A program made the position numbers and the translations under genes. From Propionispira arboris (GTDB taxonomy: Bacteria; Bacillota; Negativicutes; Selenomonadales; Selenomonadaceae), in the NCBI RefSeq assembly GCF_900109225.1, contig NZ_FNZK01000007.1, positions 62,001 to 126,000 on the forward strand: DNA of 64,000 nucleotides. Reading direction: 5' to 3'. Positions within the stretch are counted from its first letter, which is position 1, and every line of letters begins with the position of its first letter. Of this stretch, positions 17,242 through 24,282 are shown piece after piece. Below the pieces are notes generated by a model that searched no databases, had not been told where the DNA came from, and saw nothing but the letters and a program-made list of their open reading frames with translations.

Positions 17242-17562
17242 ATGAATAAGAATTTAAATAAATTAGTAGTAAGCGGCCTTATGGCAGCAGCAGTTTTTGG
17301 TTTAGGCTTTGGCAATCAGGCAGCAGTACAGGCCGCCGCTTTTGATCAGGCAACAACCAGCTTGGCACATGTAATGAGTACAGGCAGCAACCAAAGCAAT
17401 GCAACAGATCCAATTGATGGACCAAATGCACCAACAAGTGTGGCACATGTGATGAGTACTGGCAGTAATCAAAGTAATGCCAGCAATGGTTCCGAAGGCG
17501 AAAATGCTTCTCTGAGCCCAGCTCATTCCATGAGCCTTGGCAGCAATGATTCCAACGATTGA
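17242..17562 (+). CDS. small secreted protein with 26-residue repeats
   Basis: 106 residues from the ATG at 17242 (GGGAG upstream). Residues 1-31 form a clear Sec signal peptide (MNKNLNKLVVSGLMAAAVFG then AVQAAA). The mature 75 residues consist of two 26-residue repeats and a partial third, each with the core AH-x-MS-x-GSN-x-SN: SLAHVMSTGSNQSNA, SVAHVMSTGSNQSNA and SPAHSMSLGSNDSND. No cysteines; rich in S, N and A. The 5' leader (17105-17195) can form an AGCTGC / GCAGCT-bounded fold. No family recognised. Probably exported and disordered; regulation by a phosphate-type or envelope response regulator is inferred from its promoter. Confidence 0.75.
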   Translation: MNKNLNKLVVSGLMAAAVFGLGFGNQAAVQAAAFDQATTSLAHVMSTGSNQSNATDPIDGPNAPTSVAHVMSTGSNQSNASNGSEGENASLSPAHSMSLGSNDSND

Positions 17563-17629
17563 TTTGTCGCTTTACAATAGAATTTCCTCCTCCTATTTCA
17601 AATAAACCGACCACTAAACCATGAAACAC

Positions 17630-17675
17630 ATAAACGCCTTTGATTCGTTATTCGGATCAAAGGCGTTTATTTTTT
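17630..17675. terminator. bidirectional terminator
   Basis: ATAAACGCCTTTGAT / ATCAAAGGCGTTTAT with T6 on the + side, between the secreted-repeat gene and a convergent gene. Confidence 0.9.
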
Positions 17676-17680
17676 GCTGC

Positions 17681-18247
17681 TTAATGCAGTGGGGGAGTTT
17701 TTGTTGGCAGTGCGAAGGCTACGTTTTGAATAGCAATTGCTTTTTCCCGCATTTGGGCTGAGGTATATTTTCTCCAGACGTTTTGCACGGAAGCCATATA
17801 TTCCGTACTATTAAATGGTTTGTTCAGCTGTTCTTGTGCAGCGGTCCGCAGCTTGGTTTTGAATTCGTCATTTAATTTGATCGTTCGCATAGCTAATAAT
17901 ACATCAAGCCGATTATCTACTAAATAAAGATGAATTTCCGATTCCTGAGGTTTATTGAAATCAGGTCGCATCGCTGCTTTTTGGAATTTTACACTATAAG
18001 GACAGTCGCCCCAATCGTCTTTAAAAATCCCATCAATTTTATAAAGAAAAAAAAGTATATCGTTTTCGGCGAACAGGGCAAGTTCCATTTTGCCGGTTCG
18101 AAATGCTTCCACTGCAATTATATCTGTTTTGTTAAGTTTTAAAATAAACATAAGTCCATTGATATCATATTGAAAAAGACCACCTTCACCGGGTGTGCTG
18201 ATGGGCAGCGGGAATTTTTCGCCTACTTGGAAATTTGTATATGACAT
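17681..18247 (-). CDS. hypothetical protein, 188 aa
   Basis: ATG follows GGAGG at ideal spacing, so the gene is real. Soluble, one cysteine, no signal. The N-terminal half has alternating beta-like segments (LMFILKLNKTDIIAVEAF, MELALFAENDILFFLYKI), the C-terminal half is helical and charged. I do not recognise the family. Convergent with the secreted-repeat gene and monocistronic. Confidence 0.7.
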   Translation of the reverse strand: MSYTNFQVGEKFPLPISTPGEGGLFQYDINGLMFILKLNKTDIIAVEAFRTGKMELALFAENDILFFLYKIDGIFKDDWGDCPYSVKFQKAAMRPDFNKPQESEIHLYLVDNRLDVLLAMRTIKLNDEFKTKLRTAAQEQLNKPFNSTEYMASVQNVWRKYTSAQMREKAIAIQNVAFALPTKTPPLH

Positions 18248-18344
18248 AAGAAATCCTCCATACTATTTGAATATATCATGTAATACTATAGCATATATTT
18301 TAGATAGACAAAATAGAATATAGAAAAGCTTGAAAAAGAATTGG

Positions 18345-18373
18345 TTGACAATGATAATGAATATCGATACAAT
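18345..18373 (+). promoter_or_regulatory. promoter with overlapping Fur-like box
   Basis: TTGACA (18345-18350), 17-base spacer, TACAAT (18368-18373). The spacer holds TGATAATGAATATCG (18353-18367), which matches 13 of 15 positions of the Fur consensus TGATAATGATTATCA. It drives the ABC ATPase gene at 18447. Confidence 0.7.
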
Positions 18374-18446
18374 GAGTAATAAGAAGAATAACATCCATTG
18401 TACATAGGTATGGTTTAAGCTATTCGAGTGAAAAGGGGATGAGTCA

Positions 18447-19244
18447 GTGATGATTTTACAAGCAGAAAGATTGCGGTTGCAATATAAAAATTACAGAGTA
18501 TCGGATTATATGGATTTTTCAGTTGAAAAACCGGAAATTATTTCATTGATAGGAGCAGCTGATTCAGAAAAATCCACCTTATTGCAAATTTTAGGACGAG
18601 TTTTGAAACCTTTGACGGGAGTCGTTTTGTTGGAAACGCAGGATATTCGAATCTTGAAACCATGGGAAGTTGCCAAAAAAATCGCTTTTTTAGCACAATC
18701 TCCAAAAGTTTCCGAAGATATGACTGTATATGAATGGATGTTTTATGGTCAGCTTAAATATCGCAAACTCTTGTTTCGGGAAAATCCGGCGGATGTTGCT
18801 GTGGTAGAAGCAGCACTTGCTTTCGTGAATATCGAAAATCTCGCGAGGCTGCGTCTGTCAAAATTAACAGCGGGGCAGCGCCAGTGTGTATCCATTGCGA
18901 TGGCACTTACGCATAAACCGGAAGTCCTTTTAATCGAGGAACCAATTATTGGCCTTGATATTTATGAACAACTTGAAGTGATGACTTTGCTCAAACGTCT
19001 CAAAAAAGAACTAGGACTCACGATTCTAATTACTATGCAGGATCTTAATCAAGCAGCACGTTTTAGTGATCGACTATTAGCTCTCAAACAGGGAAATATT
19101 ATAGCCGATGGTAATGTCAAAGAAGTTTTTACCGCAGAAATATTGCGCCAGTTATATGATATAGACGACAAAACATTGAAACTTCCGCACGATGCGATGA
19201 ATCAATGTCTCTACTTGCCAGCTGATATTGGTCAGCCCGCTTGA
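18447..19244 (+). CDS. ABC transporter ATPase subunit (iron-complex type), degenerate motifs
   Basis: 265 residues, with closest resemblance to FecE/FhuC-type ATPases of iron-siderophore or heme importers. Every catalytic motif is altered: Walker A reads GAADSEKST (glycine before lysine is glutamate), the signature reads LTAGQRQ instead of LSGGQRQ, and Walker B reads LLIEEPIIGLD (first aspartate is glutamate). The Q-loop FLAQSP is retained and the H-loop reads ITMQDLNQ (histidine to glutamine). No permease or binding protein adjoins it. A Fur-like box in its promoter suggests iron control. It may be a regulatory or inactive paralogue. GTG 18447 and ATG 18450 are both possible starts. Confidence 0.82.
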   Translation: MMILQAERLRLQYKNYRVSDYMDFSVEKPEIISLIGAADSEKSTLLQILGRVLKPLTGVVLLETQDIRILKPWEVAKKIAFLAQSPKVSEDMTVYEWMFYGQLKYRKLLFRENPADVAVVEAALAFVNIENLARLRLSKLTAGQRQCVSIAMALTHKPEVLLIEEPIIGLDIYEQLEVMTLLKRLKKELGLTILITMQDLNQAARFSDRLLALKQGNIIADGNVKEVFTAEILRQLYDIDDKTLKLPHDAMNQCLYLPADIGQPA

Positions 19245-19297
19245 TGATTTTATAGTTTACGACGAAATACAAGATAGATAATACGCTTAAATCTCTC

Positions 19298-19337
19298 AAA
19301 AAAGATGTTTCTCAGTGTGACGGGAAACATCTTTTTT
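19298..19337 (+). terminator. intrinsic terminator
   Basis: AAAAAAGATGTTTC / GAAACATCTTTTTT. The remaining gap to 19586 is AT-rich and shows nothing else that I can support. Confidence 0.85.
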
Positions 19338-19586
19338 ATTGACTCTGTAAGATGAAAAGTATATGATTAAAATCGAATATAGTAATATTTATTCTATAGT
19401 AAACAAAAGAAAAGATTAATAAAGAATATAAAACAGAGACTACTTTTTAAGGAGTTTATATTGCTATTGAAATTTTATTAATACGTATGGGTAGAATTGG
19501 CATAGTATCATATACTTAAGATTGTTCATTTTTCTTGGGGTGGGGGAGATGAAAGGCAAAAAACATTACATGAAGAGGTGGAAATA

Positions 19587-19949
19587 GTGGTTATTGTAGA
19601 AGTGCTCAAAGCCTTGGCAGATGAAACAAGAATTCGAATTTTGAACGTATTATATAAAGAAACTTTATGCGTGTGTGATTTGGAAGAAATATTAAAACTT
19701 AACCAGTCTAATGCTTCAAGGCATTTAACCAAATTAAAAAATGCAAAATTGATTACCGGTACAAAACAAGCACAGTGGGTATACTATCGAGTTAATGAAA
19801 AAATACTTGAGGAATATTCATTTGTAAATGAGCTTTTGAAAAAGGAATTGGACAAAATTCCACAATGCCAAAAAGATGTGGCACGACTGAAAAAGTACAA
19901 AGAGAGAGGCGGCAGTTGTGAAAAAAATGTTAGAATTGATGACAATTAA
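19587..19949 (+). CDS. arsR: ArsR-family metalloregulator
   Basis: 120 residues. GTG at 19587 is five bases after AAGAGGTGG; GTG at 19578 lies inside that site. Residues 5-85 form the winged helix (VLKALADETRIRILNVL, LNQSNASRHLTKLKNAKLI). The As(III)-sensing motif CVCDL is at the start of helix alpha 3, as in classic ArsR repressors; extra cysteines lie near the C terminus. It precedes the arsenite exporter by 114 bases, so it presumably represses it. Confidence 0.93.
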   Translation: MVIVEVLKALADETRIRILNVLYKETLCVCDLEEILKLNQSNASRHLTKLKNAKLITGTKQAQWVYYRVNEKILEEYSFVNELLKKELDKIPQCQKDVARLKKYKERGGSCEKNVRIDDN

Positions 19950-20063
19950 AAAATACTAAACATATCATTCTTTTTAAATAAAGAGATCGTAGTGTACAGC
20001 AGCTAGCAGTTTCTTTTCCTATATTAATAAAGGATTTTTAAAATTAAAAGGAGGTCTATTTCA

Positions 20064-21131
20064 ATGTCTACAGAAAAACGGTTGGACTTTTTTGAAAGGT
20101 ATTTAAGCTTATGGGTAGCATTATGCATTGTGATTGGCATTGGTTTTGGCAAGTTATTACCTGGGGTGGTTGATTCACTGAGCAAAATGGAAATTAGTCA
20201 CGTGAATTTACCTATTGCTGTTTTAATTTGGCTGATGATTTATCCCATGATGTTGAAAATCGATTTTTCAGCTATTCTTAAAGTTGGCGATAGACCGAAA
20301 GGACTATTCATCACCTTGTTTGTCAACTGGTTAGTAAAACCATTCAGCATGGCACTACTGGGGTGGTTTTTTTTCAAATATCTTTTTATTGGTATGATTG
20401 GTGAACAAATGGCCAATGAATATTTAGCTGGCACCATTATTCTAGCGGCGGCACCTTGCACTGCTATGGTATTCGTGTGGAGCTATTTGACGGACGGTGA
20501 TCCTGCATACACATTGGTGCAGGTAGCTGTCAATGATCTGCTTATGCTGTTTTTATTTGCACCAATTGTTATGCTCTTGTTAGGGGTTTCTGACATTGTC
20601 GTACCTAAAGATGTATTGTTTATGTCAGTGCTACTCTATATTGTCATTCCACTAGTTGCGGGTTATGTTACTAGACGGATATTGATTCCATCCCATGGTG
20701 AGAAGTGGTTTAATGACACAATATTGACGCCTTTAAAACCAGTAACTATTATTGCGTTGCTAGCAACACTCATTATTATTTTTGCTTTCCAAGGGGAAGT
20801 CATTACAAATAATTGGTTTAGTATTATTCTGATTGCCATCCCGATTATTATTCAGGTCTACTTTAATTCCTCGTTAACCTATGGTTTGGCCCGGTATTTT
20901 AAAGTACCACATAATATCGCTTCACCAGCGGCCCTCATCGGAGCTAGCAACTTTTTTGAATTAGCGGTTGCGGTAACTATTTCCTTATTTGGTTTGACGT
21001 CAGGAGCGACACTGGCTACTGTTGTTGGCGTGCTGGTGGAAGTTCCAGTTATGTTGTCGGTGTGTAGCTTCTGCAACCGGACGCAGCATTGGTTTGACTT
21101 TGAGTCTCAATCAATTAAAGAAAAAAGCTAG
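20064..21131 (+). CDS. acr3: ACR3 arsenite efflux permease
   Basis: 355 residues, ten predicted membrane helices, ideal AAAGGAGGT site. Opening FFERYLSLWVALCIVIGIGFGK, the conserved AAPCTAMVFVWSYLT (membrane cysteine that binds As(III)) and IGASNFFELAVAVTISLFGL identify ACR3 rather than ArsB. It exports arsenite, driven by the proton gradient. It follows arsR in the same direction. Confidence 0.95.
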   Translation: MSTEKRLDFFERYLSLWVALCIVIGIGFGKLLPGVVDSLSKMEISHVNLPIAVLIWLMIYPMMLKIDFSAILKVGDRPKGLFITLFVNWLVKPFSMALLGWFFFKYLFIGMIGEQMANEYLAGTIILAAAPCTAMVFVWSYLTDGDPAYTLVQVAVNDLLMLFLFAPIVMLLLGVSDIVVPKDVLFMSVLLYIVIPLVAGYVTRRILIPSHGEKWFNDTILTPLKPVTIIALLATLIIIFAFQGEVITNNWFSIILIAIPIIIQVYFNSSLTYGLARYFKVPHNIASPAALIGASNFFELAVAVTISLFGLTSGATLATVVGVLVEVPVMLSVCSFCNRTQHWFDFESQSIKEKS

Positions 21132-21305
21132 AAAGAATATTTTTGGCGGGCAAAATATTGTTGTTATGTACTGCCGCCAAGGTTGCGTTGAGATTGTACC
21201 AAATGATATACGGATAAGTGATATAAGGTTGATCAAGGGCTTCTCTCCAGTTTTAGGTGATTTTTAATGGTGCGCACTCTGATAGTTTAGCTTTTACCAC
21301 GGCAC

Positions 21306-21342
21306 CATAGGTTCTTTCAACTAAAATTGAAAAGAACCTATG
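21306..21342 (+). terminator. hairpin after acr3
   Basis: CATAGGTTCTTT / AAAGAACCTATG; no clear T run. The stretch 21139-21267 reads as an unassigned short frame and I do not call it a gene. Confidence 0.6.
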
Positions 21343-21365
21343 AGACGCTTACGTTTAAACAAAAG

Positions 21366-21405
21366 GCACATACCGAGATGATTTTTATCTCAGTATGTGC
21401 TTTTT
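21366..21405. terminator. bidirectional terminator
   Basis: GCACATAC / GTATGTGC with inner GAGAT / ATCTC, flanked by T5 on + and CTTTTG on -. Separates acr3 from the convergent DGC gene. Confidence 0.8.
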
Positions 21406-21419
21406 GTTTAAAAATCATG

Positions 21420-21740
21420 TTATTTAAACTGATTTACGATAGTCTGACAAAGATCATTAACTAATTCAGGCGTAGGCGATGAGTTATCTTTTTCTAGGCC
21501 CATTCGTGTTAATATAACTAGTTGTGGTTGAATTCCTATGTTTTCAAGCGTTTTCTTAGCACATTCTATATCGCAGCCATCGATAGGAATGACCCTGTCT
21601 GCACCTTTGGCCGCATCAATAAACGATTGAATGCCAGCACCAATTCCTGCAAGACAACTAGCTTTTGGAGTTGCAAATCCATCATGTCTAAGCTTTCGAC
21701 CTATCTGATCGGTTATGCTGCCAACTATTCGAGCAATTAT
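21420..21740 (-). pseudogene. DGC-domain (putative zinc-binding) protein, broken 5' end
   Basis: On the minus strand a 106-codon open stretch has no start codon. It reads VGSITDQIGRKL, then SCLAGIGAGIQSFI, IDGCDIECAKKTLEN and a C-terminal helix, the layout of DGC-domain proteins (conserved DGC triad present). The missing N terminus appears in another frame just upstream as ICSINNCSNS, so loss of about one base near 21732 would restore a cysteine-rich start. DGC proteins often accompany arsenic or other metalloid genes. Either a frameshifted gene or a sequencing error. Confidence 0.65.
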
Positions 21741-21769
21741 TTATTGAACATATAGTTTCGTTAAGAAAC

Positions 21770-21786
21770 AGTTGCAAAATACAACT
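21770..21786. promoter_or_regulatory. inverted repeat upstream of the MarR gene
   Basis: AGTTG-CAAAATA-CAACT. Placed about 35 bases upstream of the MarR start; a plausible self-operator. Confidence 0.45.
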
Positions 21787-21819
21787 ATACATAGTAAGAT
21801 GTCATCAAGAGGTGATTTT

Positions 21820-22263
21820 ATGAAAAATTTAGATACTAGTCAGCGGCTTAGAGAAACTACCCGCTTGTTAATTCGCAATCTTGGATTTTTAGATAGGAGT
21901 GAGGCAGTATGCTGTGGTATCACGTTAACCCAATGCCATACAATCGTTGAAACAGGTAGGAGAAAGCAAATATCTGTCAATGAATTATCAGAATTACTAA
22001 ACCTTGATAAGAGTACAGTCAGTAGAACGGTAGAACAGTTAGTGAATAATGATATTTTAGTTCGGCAACCCGATTTGAGTGACCGACGTTATGTCGTGTT
22101 ACAACTCACCCAAAAAGGTGAAGTCTTGTTTGGAACTATCGAGCAGCGAATGGCAGTATATTTTACAGAAATTATAGAGGAGATCCCGAAAGAGAAACGA
22201 GAACAAGTGATAGAAAGTTTGCAACTTTTCTCAGAAGCAATACACAAAAAACGATGCTGTTAA
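21820..22263 (+). CDS. MarR-family transcriptional regulator
   Basis: 147 residues; ATG at 21820 follows AAGAGGTGA. The winged helix is clear: ISVNELSELLNLDKSTVSRT, then DILVRQPDLSDRRYVVLQLT (wing). Cysteine pairs at the N side (EAVCCGITLTQC) and at the C terminus (KKRCC) suggest thiol or metalloid sensing, as expected in an arsenic cluster (inference). It precedes arsM by 56 bases and probably controls it. Confidence 0.9.
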   Translation: MKNLDTSQRLRETTRLLIRNLGFLDRSEAVCCGITLTQCHTIVETGRRKQISVNELSELLNLDKSTVSRTVEQLVNNDILVRQPDLSDRRYVVLQLTQKGEVLFGTIEQRMAVYFTEIIEEIPKEKREQVIESLQLFSEAIHKKRCC

Positions 22264-22318
22264 TTAGTTAAGGGGCATCATTGCTGATAAATATAAATAA
22301 ATGATAGGGGTGGATAGT

Positions 22319-23552
22319 ATGACACAAGATATTAGGGAAGATGTAAGAAAAAAATATGCACAAGCTATTACAAAGAAGTTGAGTTGTTGTGGTGCTGGGG
22401 CATCTCATAATCCAATAACAGGAAATTTATATGAAGCAAATGAAATGGAGGGATTGCCTGAAGACATCGTTAAGGGATCATTCGGGTGAGGAAACCCAAC
22501 AGCCCTTGCAGAGTTACATGCGGGAGAAATTGTGTTGGATTTAGGCAGCGGTGCTGGCCTTGATGTACTTCTTTCAGCAAAGCGAGTGGGAACTTATGGT
22601 AAAGCTTATGGATTGGACATGACGGACGAAATGTTAGCAGTGGCTAAAGAAAATAAGGCTCGTTCGGGAATTTCCAATGCCGAATTTTTAAAAGGTCACA
22701 TAGAAGCCATTCCATTAATCGATAATGCAATTGATGTAATTATCTCTAACTGTGTTATTAATCTTTCCGGTGATAAAGATAAAGTGTTACAGGAAGGTTA
22801 TCGTGTGTTAAAACCTGGTGGCAGGTTAGCAATCTCCGATATTGTACTAACTCGTGTCTTACCATTGCGTACAAAAAAATATAACAGCCTGGGCAGGCTG
22901 CATAGCTGGGGCATTGCTTGAAGAAGAATATAGGGAAAAACTTATTTCTGCGGGGTTTACTAATATAGAAATAGTACGAACACGGACGTATGAATTTAGC
23001 CAGGAACAGGCAGATGTGCTTTTATCTGAACTGTCAGAACCGGAAAGAAAATCTTTAAGTGGTAGTTTGGTAAGTGCTTTTATTCGTGCTAAAAAGCCAA
23101 CTGATAAGCTTGTCGTAGATACGGATTATACGATTCGTACTGCTAGAGAATCGGATTTATCAGCGATTGATAAACTTTTGTCAGACAGCGGATTAACGAA
23201 CGTCGGTGTACGAGAAAATTTATCGAATTTTTTAGTAGCTGAATGTGAAGACATTGTAGGCGTTATTGGAATCGAATTTGCTGGACATGGCGTAATGCTA
23301 AGATCAATGGCAATTTCTCAAGAGTTAAGAAAACGTGGTATAGGGGCAGCCTTATTTAATCGCTGTTTAGAAATAGCACGTGCTGCAGGCAGCAAAGATG
23401 CATACCTTTTAACGAATACAGCAGAAAAATTTGTAGTGCGTTGGGGGTTTCATAAGATACAACGATCAGAAATACCAAATGAACTTATACAAAGTTCCAT
23501 GCTAAATAATTTTTGTCCAACATCAAGTAGTTGTATGAAGTTAGAATTATAA
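22319..23552 (+). CDS. arsM: arsenite methyltransferase ArsM fused to ArsN2-like acetyltransferase; UGA at a catalytic Cys, plus A7 frameshift
   Basis: ATG 22319 follows GGGGTGG. Residues 1-56 end at UGA (22487-22489), but the same frame continues at once with [20 protein letters not shown], a full SAM-binding Rossmann domain, and ISNCVINLS. In ArsM the three conserved As-binding cysteines lie in GCGNP, SNCVINL and GCIAGA; here UGA replaces the first one exactly, and a hairpin fitting a bacterial SECIS follows it. The frame then shifts by one base at an A7 run (22873-22879) and resumes as [20 protein letters not shown]. From about 23110 a GNAT domain ([20 protein letters not shown], ending [12 protein letters not shown]) resembles ArsN2 arsenic-resistance acetyltransferases. 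Likely role: methylate As(III) to methylarsenicals, with acetylation of an organoarsenical by the fused domain. Selenocysteine is inferred, not proven. Confidence 0.8.
22490..22538 (+). promoter_or_regulatory. candidate bacterial SECIS element
   Basis: Lower stem CCAACA (22496-22501) / TGTTGG (22533-22538). Upper stem CCC (22503) with GGG (22522) and GCA (22508) with TGC (22519), leaving a bulged UU on the 5' side. The apical loop GAGUUACA starts with G, 22 bases after the UGA. Distance (16-37), G in the first two loop bases and a bulged U all fit the bacterial consensus. Confidence 0.7.
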
Positions 23553-23737
23553 AAGAGTAATTGTGATAATAGCAGAAGGAACAAGATTGGAATTTATGGA
23601 TAAGGATTTAATGATAAAAAACAAAAGGGCTTTTCTAACAGGGAGAACAACTTATTATAAAATACGTCATCATTTTGTTTGAATTTATAAGGTAAAAACA
23701 GCTCTGTTTATATGGGAAGTTTGAGTGTGCGCCAGCT

Positions 23738-23782
23738 AAATAAGTATGGTTTTTTCGCTGAAACGGTGCTATACTTATTTTA
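23738..23782 (+). terminator. hairpin after the ars cluster
   Basis: AAATAAGTAT / ATACTTATTT with inner pairing and a T run partly inside. The gap 23553-23944 otherwise shows nothing clear. Confidence 0.5.
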
Positions 23783-23944
23783 AATAGCGGGTGCGTTGTT
23801 TAGGGATAGGATTCTATTACCTGACAACAAACCGAATTTTGGATAAAAGTAATCGTGCTGATTTTCATGAAGGTTCGTCCTGAATGAGAAGGCGAGTTAT
23901 AGTGACACTTGATTTATTGTCTAAATTTTGGTGTATATACTATT

Positions 23945-23973
23945 CCTGTGCCTTGGCTGCACAGGATTTTTTT
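23945..23973 (+). terminator. leader terminator/attenuator before the hydrogenase regulator
   Basis: CCTGTGC-CTTGGC-type loop-GCACAGG followed by A and T7, ending 25 bases before the TM1266-type start codon and just before its GGAGGAG site. Position suggests attenuation of the regulator-hydG-hydF message, or termination of an upstream transcript. Confidence 0.65.
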
Positions 23974-23997
23974 ATGTCTGAACGGAGGAGTTCTTAT

Positions 23998-24261
23998 ATG
24001 GAGGAAACACGTGTGGCACTGATTGGAATTATGGTGGGAAACCGAGATTCTGTTAGTAAAATGAATTCTATTTTAGAAGAATATGGTACATATATTGTGG
24101 GGCGTATGGGGATTCCTTACCACAAGCGAAATATTTCGGTTATCAGTATTGTTATGGATGCGCCGCAGGATGAAATCAGTGCATTATCAGGCAAACTGGG
24201 TATGCTGCCAAATGTAAGTACGAAGACGATTTATGCCAAAATGCCGTCGACTGCGGAATGA
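23998..24261 (+). CDS. TM1266-type [FeFe]-hydrogenase system regulator
   Basis: 87 residues from ATG 23998 (GGAGGAG upstream); longer upstream frames pass through the leader hairpin. The whole chain has the ACT/NikR-C-like ferredoxin fold pattern: TRVALIGIMVGNRDSVSKMNS, YGTYIVGRMGIPYHKRNISV and GMLPNVSTKTIYAK. Known as the iron-only hydrogenase system regulator family (TM1266). It lies 21 bases before hydG, so it is part of the same operon. Its ligand is not known. Confidence 0.88.
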   Translation: MEETRVALIGIMVGNRDSVSKMNSILEEYGTYIVGRMGIPYHKRNISVISIVMDAPQDEISALSGKLGMLPNVSTKTIYAKMPSTAE

Positions 24262-24282
24262 CACAAAAGGAGAGAGTAAGCT

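Noticed and set aside
21022-21267. Open frame overlapping the acr3 end, with YCRQGCVEI in its unique part
   Set aside because: Starts inside acr3, no ribosome site, no recognisable family. The unique part could be a gene fragment but I cannot support it.
22301-22489. Separate 62-codon gene ending at the UGA
   Set aside because: It is the N-terminal part of ArsM; the same frame continues with the conserved GNP motif and SAM domain.
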